Source: Candidatus Zhuqueibacterota bacterium (lineage in GTDB: Bacteria; Zhuqueibacterota; Zhuqueibacteria; Zhuqueibacterales; Zhuqueibacteraceae). From it: a stretch of 32,266 nt of DNA. Positions 1-7,432 of this stretch are shown here, in pieces; position 1 is the first letter of the stretch; every line of letters starts with the position of its first letter. The stretch spans positions 1 to 32,266 of the forward strand of contig JAKEEU010000016.1 of assembly GCA_022616415.1 (NCBI GenBank). The letters are read 5' to 3'. Under the pieces are notes generated by a model. It saw only the letters and a list, made by a program, of their open reading frames with translations. It did not search any database and had not been told where the DNA came from. Both the position numbers and the translations under genes were made by a program.

Positions 1-1
1 C

Positions 2-1750
2 AGCCAGGGCTACGCGGTGGTGATCCAAGACACGCGCGGCCGGTTTGCTTCGCAGGGCGCGGACAGCTTGTTTCTCGATGATGGTTGGGGAGATCGGCAA
101 GACGGCTACGACACGGTCGAATGGATCGCCAGGCAAAGCTGGTCCAATGGCAAAGTCGGAACTTGGGGCGCTTCCGCGTTCGGCATCACGCAATATATGA
201 TGGCGGGCAGCGCGCCGCCGCATCTTGTTTGTCAATTTGTCGAAGTCGCGGCAACCAATCTCTACACACAAGCGGCCTATCCCGGCGGCGTGTTATTGAA
301 AAATCTGGTTGAAGAATGGATCAGCGGACAGGGCAGCCAATATCTGCTGCCATTTGTGATCGCACGCTCAAATTACGACGCCACTTGGGAGCGCCTCAAT
401 CTCGAATCGCGCTTCGATGTGGTTAACGTGCCGGTCCATCACCTGGGCGGGTGGCACGATATCTTTATCGAAGGCACGATCAATGGTTTTGTCGGGTTGC
501 AACACCACGGCGCGGCTGGCGCGCGCGGCAAGCAGAAGCTGTTGATCGGCCCCTGGACGCATGCAAATTGGTTCGAGACCAAGCAAGGCGAGCTGACTTT
601 CCCTCCGAACTCCGCATTTACGATCAATGGCTACGTAACCGATATACTGCTGCGCTGGTTTGATTATTGGCTGCAAGGCAAGGATACGCAAATCATGTCT
701 GAGCCGCCGGTGCGATATTATGTGATGGGCGCTATCGAAGCTGGTGCGCCCGGCAACGAATGGCGCACCGCCAATGATTGGCCGCCGTCAGCGCAACCAT
801 CGCCTTTCTATTTTCACGAGAATGGTGACTTGACTACCGGGAAATCCGCAGCCACTACAGCGGCGCGGAGCTATCAATACGATCCGAAAGATCCCGTCCC
901 AACAAAAGGCGGCAGAAATTTGCAGATCGCCGCCGGCCCTTATGATCAACGCAGTACGGAAAGCCGACCGGATGTTTTGGTTTTCACCACGCCGGTTTTG
1001 GCGCAGCCTCTGGAAGTGATGGGAAAGATCATCGTCAAATTGTGGGTTTCGTCTTCGGCCAAAGACACGGATTTTATGGCCAAGCTGACGGATGTTTATC
1101 CCGACGGCCGCTCGATGCTGATTGGCGACGGGGCGCTGCGGGCACGGCATCGTTACTCGCTGCAGCAAGAAAATTTCATGACGCCGGATTCCGTCTACGA
1201 ATGTGAAATCGATCTCTGGCCTACTGCCATCATTTTTAACCGGGGCCATCGCATTCGCGTGGCGATCTCGAGCAGCAACGCACCGCGCTTCGATCCCAAT
1301 CCCAACACCGGCCGGCCCTTGCGCGCCGACAGCGTGACAGTGGTGGCGACAAATACGGTCCATCTCGATGCTCGATATCCGTCACATATCGTTTTGCCAG
1401 TGACGAGCGGCACAACCTCGGTGAGCGCAGCCGATCAACGCGAGGCCGCGCCAAAGGAATTTGTTTTGGGCCAAAACTTCCCGAATCCCACCGCTGGCGC
1501 GACAAAAATTTCTTATTCACTCTCGCGAATGGCTGCCATTCGGATTACGCTTTTCAATTTGCTCGGTCAGGAAATCAGAGTACTGGTGGATGGTCTCGTG
1601 CCGTCGGGGGCGCACACGGTGAGCTGGGATGGCCGGAATGAAAATGGGCAACCGGTGGCGAAGGGAATCTATCTTTATCGGCTTGAGGCCGGGAATTTTG
1701 TCATGACCAAAAAATTGCTAGTGACGGAAAGCTTTGGTGATAAAAACTAA
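2..1750 (+). CDS. S15/CocE-NonD family hydrolase with C-terminal FlgD/T9SS-like domain (5' partial)
   Basis: The frame is open to the left edge, so the N-terminus lies outside the window; 582 codons are present. The product resembles X-Pro dipeptidyl-peptidase/cocaine-esterase-type serine hydrolases, which cleave N-terminal X-Pro dipeptides or acyl esters and amides. Counting from the first codon here, the expected triad is visible: Ser58 in GASAFG, Asp153 in GGWHD, His187 in IGPWTH. The jelly-roll C-terminal domain of the S15 family follows (around KDTDFMAKLTDVYPDG). The last about 90 residues (from about 486, starting near FVLGQNFPNPT) match the FlgD-Ig/type A type IX secretion sorting domain common in secreted FCB-group proteins, so the enzyme is probably exported to the surface or medium. 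The exact substrate cannot be told from sequence. It ends 4 bp from the convergent caspase-like gene, with no terminator hairpin seen. Confidence 0.88.
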   Translation, partial: SQGYAVVIQDTRGRFASQGADSLFLDDGWGDRQDGYDTVEWIARQSWSNGKVGTWGASAFGITQYMMAGSAPPHLVCQFVEVAATNLYTQAAYPGGVLLKNLVEEWISGQGSQYLLPFVIARSNYDATWERLNLESRFDVVNVPVHHLGGWHDIFIEGTINGFVGLQHHGAAGARGKQKLLIGPWTHANWFETKQGELTFPPNSAFTINGYVTDILLRWFDYWLQGKDTQIMSEPPVRYYVMGAIEAGAPGNEWRTANDWPPSAQPSPFYFHENGDLTTGKSAATTAARSYQYDPKDPVPTKGGRNLQIAAGPYDQRSTESRPDVLVFTTPVLAQPLEVMGKIIVKLWVSSSAKDTDFMAKLTDVYPDGRSMLIGDGALRARHRYSLQQENFMTPDSVYECEIDLWPTAIIFNRGHRIRVAISSSNAPRFDPNPNTGRPLRADSVTVVATNTVHLDARYPSHIVLPVTSGTTSVSAADQREAAPKEFVLGQNFPNPTAGATKISYSLSRMAAIRITLFNLLGQEIRVLVDGLVPSGAHTVSWDGRNENGQPVAKGIYLYRLEAGNFVMTKKLLVTESFGDKN

Positions 1751-1754
1751 AACA

Positions 1755-2495
1755 TCATTTTGAGGGTTCGCCCGGCAGTTTTGCTGATAAATCTCCGATG
1801 ATTTGCAATGACGGCTTCTCCAAATCGGTTATGAGGCCTCGCGAAAAATCTTTGCCGGACATCTCGTTGATCATGCTTACCCACGAAACAATCGTCGTGG
1901 CCTGCGCCATGGTCTTCGCCGCATAGTGGGAGATGATGCCGCGTTCAATCTTTTCAAAGACTTTGTTGTGCGCTTTGCACGCCAGTTCCGCTCCCGGCTC
2001 GGATTTCATGGCCATCACTGTCGCGTTCGCCGGCACCCGGCCGGCAAGAAGATTGGTGTGTCAGCAATCCGGCAAGAGAATAAGATTGATGTTGGCTGGC
2101 GGGTGCAAAGCCGCAAACACTTCATCCCAAAAAACGCCGTTGATTTTATTACTCGGTTTGCTTGGCGCCAGTAGCATCCCAACTCGGGCCTCGGAGACCG
2201 TGCTGCCAGTGAAGATACCATGCCCGCTGTAGTGCATAAACACCTCGCCGCTTTTCCACTTCGCCACGCGCTTGTTGGCTTCTCCAAAGAGGCGCATGAG
2301 CAATTTGCGATTCAATTTGCCTTCCAATAACAAAATATCCTCTGACGAAAGGCCACGTGCGATCAATGCGTCATACATGGCCACGACATCGTTATGCATG
2401 CCGGCTTCGCCGTCGTGTGGCGCAGCAATCAGCAAGGCAAGCCGTGAAGGATGAGCGCCCTTGGCATCGGCGAGTTTCTCGTTTTTCATTCTCAT
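1755..2495 (-). CDS. Caspase-fold (clan CD) peptidase, candidate selenoprotein with UGA at the catalytic Cys
   Basis: Read through one UGA, this frame gives 246 codons with a caspase/metacaspase-like fold. The catalytic His motif HYSGHG lies at residues 88-93 (His92). The second motif reads LPDC-[UGA]-HTN at 141-148. In metacaspase-like proteins the nucleophilic Cys directly precedes His (D-x-C-H-S-G), so UGA codon 145 (2061-2063) takes the place of the catalytic residue. The 101 codons after it stay open in the same frame and still look like the end of a caspase domain (GIISHY, then KPSLQIIGDL). Start: ATG at 2495 overlaps the permease stop as ATGA; a second ATG lies at 2489. It is the last gene of the M28-ABC unit. 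No signal peptide is seen, so it is probably cytoplasmic. Either this is a Sec-containing peptidase (inference, supported by a SECIS-like hairpin) or a nonsense-mutated gene or sequence error. Confidence 0.72.
2027..2047 (-). promoter_or_regulatory. Candidate bacterial SECIS hairpin
   Basis: On the minus strand, 15 nt after the in-frame UGA, GCCGGC pairs with a second GCCGGC across the 5-nt loop CGGGU. A U-G and a U-A pair extend the stem below. The loop begins 22 nt after the UGA and has G at its second position. Bacterial SECIS elements are known to be a short stem within the reading frame downstream of UGA, with a G among the first two apical-loop bases roughly 16-37 nt away, so the geometry fits. 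GCCGGC is a common self-complementary word in this GC-rich DNA, which weakens the evidence. Confidence 0.5.
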
Positions 2496-3295
2496 ACCAG
2501 CTTCGTAATGATGCGCTCGCGGTCCAGCTTTCTGACCAGCCAGCGATAAATGAAAACATCTATACCCAAGACGACTGATCCGGCAAAAAATATGACGGGC
2601 CAACTCAGTTGGATCAAACCTTTGACGGATGATATCACCAAAGCGACGATGGGCAACACCAGTAGCACCGCGACCTGTTGCGCTTCCCAAACGCCGGTCG
2701 CTCGCTGTGAGACATAAACCACAAACGACAGGGAAAGAAAGCTGACAGCGGGTGCCAACCAAAAAATCAGCACCAGCCAGCTCGTCGTTGGAAAAAAGAG
2801 ACCCTGGAAAATCGCATAACCGAGCGCGTTGACCACTACGGTATAAACGATGAAACTCACCCACGTAATCAAAACGGCAGGAATGAGCGAAACGAGAATT
2901 TTTCCCAGCACCAATTCTTTGTCGCTGATGGGCGTATAGAGCAGCCCCTCGATGGTTTTTCTCTCCTTTTCACCCGCAAAGCTGCTGGCCGCGATAATGC
3001 TGGAAGCCATCACCGGAATCAGCAAAAAGAACGGCGCGAATATGTGCACGATCATGACGTACACCAAACCCTGCTGCAGGTTGTACCCGGCCGGAAAGTA
3101 ATCACTCGGCAAAGTCTTGAGGAACTCTACATCGCTGGAATTCAGCGTAACGCCCAGCGATGAAAGCATGAGTATGGCGGGCAAGACGATCACGAAGATG
3201 ATCGGAACGATGACCATCGGCAGCATGGCTTGCTTGCTCTTCCTCAGCTCCTGCCAATCTTTCGTGAAGATGATTTTAATCATCCGGCTATTCAT
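2492..3295 (-). CDS. ABC-2 type (NatB-like) transporter permease
   Basis: 267-aa integral membrane protein, the transmembrane half of an ABC exporter. Several hydrophobic segments are visible: one after residue 20, one near 75-95, and a group through the C-terminal half. The cytoplasmic loop SFAGEKERKTIEGLLYTPIS is characteristic of ABC-2/NatB-type permeases and comes where the family has it. The start is set at ATG 3295 because AAAGGGA lies a suitable distance upstream; a longer ORF start at 3319 would run deep into the ATPase gene. It overlaps the ATPase stop by 8 bp and its own TGA overlaps the caspase-like gene's ATG, so all three are probably co-translated. The substrate is unknown: relatives move Na+, antibiotics or lipids, and nothing here distinguishes them. 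Confidence 0.85.
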   Translation of the reverse strand: MNSRMIKIIFTKDWQELRKSKQAMLPMVIVPIIFVIVLPAILMLSSLGVTLNSSDVEFLKTLPSDYFPAGYNLQQGLVYVMIVHIFAPFFLLIPVMASSIIAASSFAGEKERKTIEGLLYTPISDKELVLGKILVSLIPAVLITWVSFIVYTVVVNALGYAIFQGLFFPTTSWLVLIFWLAPAVSFLSLSFVVYVSQRATGVWEAQQVAVLLVLPIVALVISSVKGLIQLSWPVIFFAGSVVLGIDVFIYRWLVRKLDRERIITKLV

Positions 3296-4224
3296 GATTT
3301 CCCTTTGGAACGATGGCAAAATAGATGTCTTTCAGTGAGTGCTCCTCCTCCCGCACCGACAGAATCTCCGCACCATTATTGACGAACAAACGAATCGCTT
3401 TGGCGATGTCTGTTCCGCTGGCAACTGCTAATCTGATTTCCTGCCCTCGCCGCACGGCCTGCGAGACATATTTTTCACGTTTGAGCGCCGCGACAAAATC
3501 GTCTTTGGCTTCGATGAGCCGAATCAAATAGAACCTTTCTTTCCACAGTTGGCTTCGCAGTTCGGCGATGGTGCCGTTGGCCAAAATGCGGCCCTGGTAA
3601 ATAATGGCGATCGCCTGGCTCAAACGCTCGACTTCATCCAAACGATGCGAGCACAAAAAAACGGTTCTTTTGCCGTCTTTGATATATTTTTTGCAAATAC
3701 AGAACGACCTCTTCCGACGCTTCCGGATCGAGTCCGGCGGTCGGCTCGTCGAGAAAGAGGATCTCCGGATCGTGAATGAGCGCGCGGGCGATGGCCAATT
3801 TCTGTTTCATGCCCTTGCTGAAATTGCCGACGATAACATCACGTTTGCCGGCCAGGTTGAACATTTCGAGCAGGGTATCGATGCGACGATACAGATTATT
3901 ACCGCTGAGTCCGTAGAGCGATCCCCAAATTTCCAGGTTTTCTTTGGCGGATAATTTTTCGTAAAGATTGGTGTCGGTTTGGACGCCGGTTTTGCTTCGG
4001 ATGAACGGCCCCTCTTGTTGGATGTCTTTGCCAAAAATGACGGCTTGGCCGTGTGTCGGTCGCAACAACCCATTGAGCAAGCGCACCATCGTGGTTTTGC
4101 CGGCGCCATTCGGCCCGATAAAGCCAAACACAATGCCAGGCTCGACTTTTATGGTCACGGCGTCCAAGGCCGCTAGCCGGTCAAACTTTTTGGTGAGACC
4201 AAATGTTTCGATGATCCAACTCAT
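3288..4224 (-). pseudogene. ABC transporter ATP-binding protein, interrupted by a +1 frameshift
   Basis: Nucleotide-binding subunit for the adjacent ABC-2 permease, split between two frames. The first part, from ATG 4224, has Walker A GPNGAGKTT (37-45), Q-loop GVQTD (Gln82), signature SKGMKQK (about 136), Walker B ILFLDEP (from 155) and D-loop GLDP. The frame then fails near residue 180. The H-loop, LCSHRLDEVE, and the C-terminal about 110 residues lie in the next frame. Removing one A from the A6 run at 3687-3692 (minus strand) joins them into a normal protein of about 311 aa, the usual NatA-like length. A homopolymer of this kind suggests a sequencing or assembly error, a recent mutation, or less likely transcriptional slippage that restores the frame. 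An ATG also exists at 4242, but neither start has a clear Shine-Dalgarno. The gene starts 42 bp after the M28 peptidase stop. Confidence 0.8.
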
Positions 4225-4266
4225 AGCAAATGCGCCTGGCATCGAGAAACAAACATTAGCAACCAG

Positions 4267-5679
4267 CTACAATCCTTCCTGCGCCAGCACGTAACACAAT
4301 ATCGCCAGCGCCGCGGCCCCAAGATTAAGCTCACGCTCATTCACTGCTGCAATGACGTCGTTGTCGGAATGATGATAATCAAAATAACGCTGCGGCTCCG
4401 GCACCAAGCCGATCCCCGGCACGCCCTGCCGAACCAATGGCGAGATATCCGCGCCGCCGCCGCCGCGGAAAATCTTCTCGGCGTCGATCTCCTCAAATAA
4501 ATAAGACCAACCAGCGAGACGAGCGAATCTGGTCGAATCAGTATCCACGGAAAAACCTCGCGGCGCAAAACCGCCGCGATCGGCTTCGATGGCGGCAATA
4601 TGTTTTTCTTTGGAGGTCGCGGCCTCGCGAGCATAAGCTTCCCCGCCGCGCAAGCCATTCTCCTCATTGATAAACATCACCGCGCGAATCGTGCGCTTGG
4701 GTTTGAGCTTGAGCGCCTGCAAGAGACGCAACGCTTCGAGGGATTGCACGCATCCCGCGCCATCATCATGTGCGCCCGTGCCTTTGTCCCAACTATCGAG
4801 ATGGCCGCCGACCACGATGATCTCTTCCGATTTTTCCGTGCCGGTTAACTCGCCGAGCACATTCGCCGAAGGCGCGTCAGGAAAAGTTTGGCAAGTCAGC
4901 TTCAATCGCACACGTACCGTCTTCTCTTGCGCGAGCAATTGGCTCAATAGATTGGCGCCGACGGTACTGATCGCCGCCGCCGGAACTTTCGGCACCCCGT
5001 CTTGATATTGCATGCCGCCGGTGTGCGGCACGTCATCCAATCGCGTCGTCATCGAGCGCACCAACGCTGCTATACCGCCAACTTTCGCCGCTTCAATCGC
5101 GCCGCTGCCGCGCTGATCCACCGCGCCGCCATACGCTTCAAAAGTGTTGATCTTGGTGGGATCCATCGGCCGGTTGAAGAAAATGATTTTGCCTTCGGCC
5201 TTTTTGCCCAGCGTTTTCAGCTCATCGAAAGATTTGACTTCCACCACCTCGGCAACGACACCCATTTCCGGCGTCGCGACGCTGCCGCCGAGGGCGCAGA
5301 CCGTTAATGGAATCGTTCCCATCGTCGCGGAATTGATGATTGCCGCTTCTTCAATGGGACCGCGCACCCAGTGCGGCACCATCACCTCTTGCAACCGCAC
5401 ATTTTGGAAGCCAAGCCGCGCCATCGTATGGCGTGACCATTCCACCGCCGCCGCGGCCTGTGGCGAGCCGCTCAAGCGCGGACCGAGCGCCGTCAATTCT
5501 GCGAGCAGATGATACGCTTGCCCTTCCGCCAAAGCCGTGCGAATGATTTCTCTGGCGATGTCGGTGTATGGCTTGTTGTTGGCGTGGTTGGTTTGTGCGA
5601 ATGATGTAGTGGGGAGAGTAAAAGTGAGCAAAATTATAGTCAACAAAGACCCCCAACTATAAAATCTTTTTGAGATCAC
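4267..5679 (-). CDS. Secreted M28 family metallopeptidase with PA domain
   Basis: 470 aa with an N-terminal signal peptide (hydrophobic 11-27, likely cleaved near SFAQ). A protease-associated-type domain seems to occupy about 120-260 between the two parts of the catalytic domain, as in glutamate carboxypeptidase-like (PGCP/CPQ) members. Zinc ligands of the M28 fold are visible: His293 in GGHLDSWD, Asp305 in GAHDDGAG, the Glu339-Glu340 pair in NEENG, Asp367 in EADRGGF and His436/437 in YHHSDND. It should act outside the cytoplasm as an aminopeptidase or carboxypeptidase on small peptides. The start is a GTG preceded by a near-perfect Shine-Dalgarno (ATAAGGAGGCGAG then GTG). It is the first gene of a unit continuing into the ABC ATPase, permease and caspase-like genes, so peptide processing and export or sensing may be linked; that link is inference. 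Confidence 0.9.
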   Translation of the reverse strand: MISKRFYSWGSLLTIILLTFTLPTTSFAQTNHANNKPYTDIAREIIRTALAEGQAYHLLAELTALGPRLSGSPQAAAAVEWSRHTMARLGFQNVRLQEVMVPHWVRGPIEEAAIINSATMGTIPLTVCALGGSVATPEMGVVAEVVEVKSFDELKTLGKKAEGKIIFFNRPMDPTKINTFEAYGGAVDQRGSGAIEAAKVGGIAALVRSMTTRLDDVPHTGGMQYQDGVPKVPAAAISTVGANLLSQLLAQEKTVRVRLKLTCQTFPDAPSANVLGELTGTEKSEEIIVVGGHLDSWDKGTGAHDDGAGCVQSLEALRLLQALKLKPKRTIRAVMFINEENGLRGGEAYAREAATSKEKHIAAIEADRGGFAPRGFSVDTDSTRFARLAGWSYLFEEIDAEKIFRGGGGADISPLVRQGVPGIGLVPEPQRYFDYHHSDNDVIAAVNERELNLGAAALAILCYVLAQEGL

Positions 5680-5705
5680 CTCGCCTCCTTATTTGTTTGT
5701 CGTGT

Positions 5706-5797
5706 TGCCTTCAGGCATCGCGTTCATGAATTTAGAGAATGCTTCGATAAACTACATCGTTTTGTGCCTGGATCCCAAAGTCTGCGCCTGAAGGCGC
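5706..5797. repeat. Pair of REP-like palindromes with TTCA/TGAA loops
   Basis: Two small hairpins lie between the ABHD11-like gene and the M28 gene: TGCC-TTCA-GGCA at 5706-5717 and GCGCC-TGAA-GGCGC at 5784-5797. The second begins 3 bp after the minus-strand TAG of the hydrolase gene. Read on opposite strands they share the core GCC-TTCA-GGC, giving an inverted arrangement like bacterial REP/BIME elements. The same core recurs at 9905-9914. Confidence 0.5.
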
Positions 5798-5799
5798 TA

Positions 5800-6582
5800 C
5801 TACGAGCTTATAAACCGTATGACCGTCATCGTAAATTCTTCCACCGCCTCAAAGTGAATCCAATGTCCCGCGTTCGGAATCATCACTAATTTGCTGTGGG
5901 GAAAATGCCGCAAAATCACGTCATGGTCGTGATCGAGGTGATAATCCGACAGCTCGCCGCCAATGAACAGCGTTTTGCCGGAGTAACTCGCGGATAGCGG
6001 CGGCTCGTAAATGGCCATCTCATTTTGCAAAGCCTGCAGCGACGGTAAATTCACTTTCCAGGCAAAAGCGCCGTTGTCGCGCCGCACGAGGTTGGTGAGC
6101 AAAAACTGTCGCGTGTGCGGACTTGGGATTGCTCTCGCAAGGATCGCATCGACTTCCTCGCGTGAAGCAACCGCACTGAGATCGACCGCGTTCAGCGCGC
6201 GCAAAATGTCGCCGGAAGAGCTTTGATACGGCCGCGGCGCGATGTCTTCAACGATCAAGCCGGAGAGCCGCTCCGGATAATGAAACGCAAATTCCATCGC
6301 CGCCAACCCGCCCATCGAGTGGCCGAGCAGATAGGCACGATCAAGACCCTGTTGATCGAAAAAATGTTTAATGTCCTCGCGCAAATCGGCGATGGTGTGA
6401 GTGGCGGTATGCGGAGAGTTGCCGTGATTGCGTTGATCCACCACCAGCACGCGGCATTTTTCCGCGAAAATTTTGGCGGCGCGCTGCCAATTTTGCGACG
6501 ATCCAAGCAGACCGTGCAAGATCACCAGCGTGGGCGCGCCTCGGCCGTATTCACGAAAAAAAAGTTCTATCGAAGCAGCCAA
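5800..6582 (-). CDS. Alpha/beta hydrolase, ABHD11/YbfF-like
   Basis: 260-aa single-domain alpha/beta hydrolase. The oxyanion region is LHGLLGS (22-28). The motif DQRNHGNS (49-56) is characteristic of the ABHD11/YbfF esterase group. The nucleophile is Ser89 in GHSMGG, the acid probably Asp213 in ELSDYH, and the general base His240 in NAGHWIHFE. Bacterial YbfF is known to hydrolyse acyl esters and thioesters; the natural substrate here is unknown. There is no signal peptide, so it is cytoplasmic. The start is uncertain: the best choice is TTG at 6582, with no Shine-Dalgarno, and the frame remains open upstream without an ATG, so a rare start or an extended N-terminus is possible. Same direction as its neighbours, but a 141-bp gap with a palindrome separates it from the membrane hydroxylase gene. 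Confidence 0.85.
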   Translation of the reverse strand: MAASIELFFREYGRGAPTLVILHGLLGSSQNWQRAAKIFAEKCRVLVVDQRNHGNSPHTATHTIADLREDIKHFFDQQGLDRAYLLGHSMGGLAAMEFAFHYPERLSGLIVEDIAPRPYQSSSGDILRALNAVDLSAVASREEVDAILARAIPSPHTRQFLLTNLVRRDNGAFAWKVNLPSLQALQNEMAIYEPPLSASYSGKTLFIGGELSDYHLDHDHDVILRHFPHSKLVMIPNAGHWIHFEAVEEFTMTVIRFISS

Positions 6583-6622
6583 GATTTTGTAATAAATTAT
6601 CCGCCGAATTTCACCGAAGCTA

Positions 6623-6660
6623 CCGAGATTAGCCGAATAAAATTTTTCGGCGAATCTCGG
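6623..6660. repeat. Imperfect 38-bp palindrome
   Basis: CCGAGATT (6623-6630) pairs with AATCTCGG (6653-6660), and inside it CCGAA (6633-6637) pairs with TTCGG (6646-6650) around an 8-nt A/T-rich loop. It lies upstream of the alpha/beta hydrolase and downstream of the fatty-acid-hydroxylase-like gene, both on the minus strand. There is no T-tract after it on either strand, so it is not a classical intrinsic terminator. It could be a regulator site or an RNA 3'-end hairpin. Confidence 0.45.
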
Positions 6661-6723
6661 TGTATTCGGCGTTTATCGGCGGAAATGTTTTTGCTTTTTC
6701 TGTAAAAATTTCACTTCACGAGG

Positions 6724-7359
6724 TTATGGTGATTCTGCCTGTTTTTGCTCCGGCTTGGTGCCGAAGATATAATCCCAAATCGGCGAGCTGACGCCGAAGC
6801 TGCGCTCCGAATCTTGAAAATGATGGCGAATGTGGTATTGCCGCAGGAACAACGCTACGCCGTGGTTCAATGGCAGATGATGAACCGCGTAATGAATCAT
6901 GTCGTAGCACAAATAGCCGAAAACAAAACCGGCGAAAAACGGCGCCACGTGAGGCTTGCCGAGCAGCCAATTAAAGAGCGCATAGAAAATCACCGCCAGC
7001 GGAATGCTGACCACCGGCGGCATCACCAGGCGCCGCGAGTCGTTGGGATAATCATGGTGAATACCGTGGAAGAGATAAAAAATACGCTGCTGCCATTCGC
7101 CGCGCGGCGTGAAATGAAAAACAAAACGGTGCAAAACGTACTCCGTCAACGTCCAGGCGAACCAGCCCGCGCCCAAGAGCAGGACGATGCTGCCGGCAGA
7201 GAGCAACGGCTGGGTCGCAGACCAATAGAGCAAATAGACGATCAACGGCAGATACAAGATCACCGGCACGCTCGGATGCACCCGGCTCCAAAACTCCATG
7301 AAATCATTTTGGAACAGACGCACCGTCTCGTCTTTGTTTGAAACGTATTGCTTGGCCAT
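6724..7359 (-). CDS. Fatty acid hydroxylase / sterol desaturase superfamily membrane protein
   Basis: 211-aa membrane di-iron enzyme of the fatty acid hydroxylase superfamily, resembling the catalytic part of 2-hydroxylases that act on acyl or sphingolipid-type chains. Histidine clusters that would bind two irons are in order: EYVLHRFVFH (His77, His82), FHGIHH (His98, 101, 102), HYAVHH (His156, 160, 161) and YHIRHH (His176, 179, 180). Hydrophobic segments at about 32-48, 52-72, 115-133 and 138-152 place the site at the cytoplasmic membrane. The start ATG follows AAGGAGG at a short spacing. The C-terminus ends soon after the last cluster, as in short bacterial members. It would modify membrane lipid acyl chains; the exact substrate is not shown by sequence. 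Confidence 0.85.
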   Translation of the reverse strand: MAKQYVSNKDETVRLFQNDFMEFWSRVHPSVPVILYLPLIVYLLYWSATQPLLSAGSIVLLLGAGWFAWTLTEYVLHRFVFHFTPRGEWQQRIFYLFHGIHHDYPNDSRRLVMPPVVSIPLAVIFYALFNWLLGKPHVAPFFAGFVFGYLCYDMIHYAVHHLPLNHGVALFLRQYHIRHHFQDSERSFGVSSPIWDYIFGTKPEQKQAESP

Positions 7360-7414
7360 TTTTCCTCCTTGAATTTTTTATATGTCTACATCGTCGTTTT
7401 TATAAAATTCGTTT

Positions 7415-7431
7415 GCAGACTGACAGTCTGC
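7415..7431. repeat. Post-stop palindrome GCAGACT-gac-AGTCTGC
   Basis: A perfect 7-bp stem with a 3-nt loop begins within 2 bp of the minus-strand TAA of the helicase gene. It resembles hairpins at 15219-15235 and 27777-27794, which also follow stop codons closely. No long T-tract is seen immediately after it on the minus strand, although A/T-rich DNA follows. Confidence 0.45.
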
Positions 7432-7432
7432 A

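Noticed and set aside
2061..2864. Treating the UGA at 2061 as the normal end of a 267-aa protein reaching into the permease gene
   Set aside because: The extra upstream part is antiparallel reading of nothing conserved and overlaps the permease in another frame; the caspase domain begins only at about 2495 and clearly continues past the UGA.
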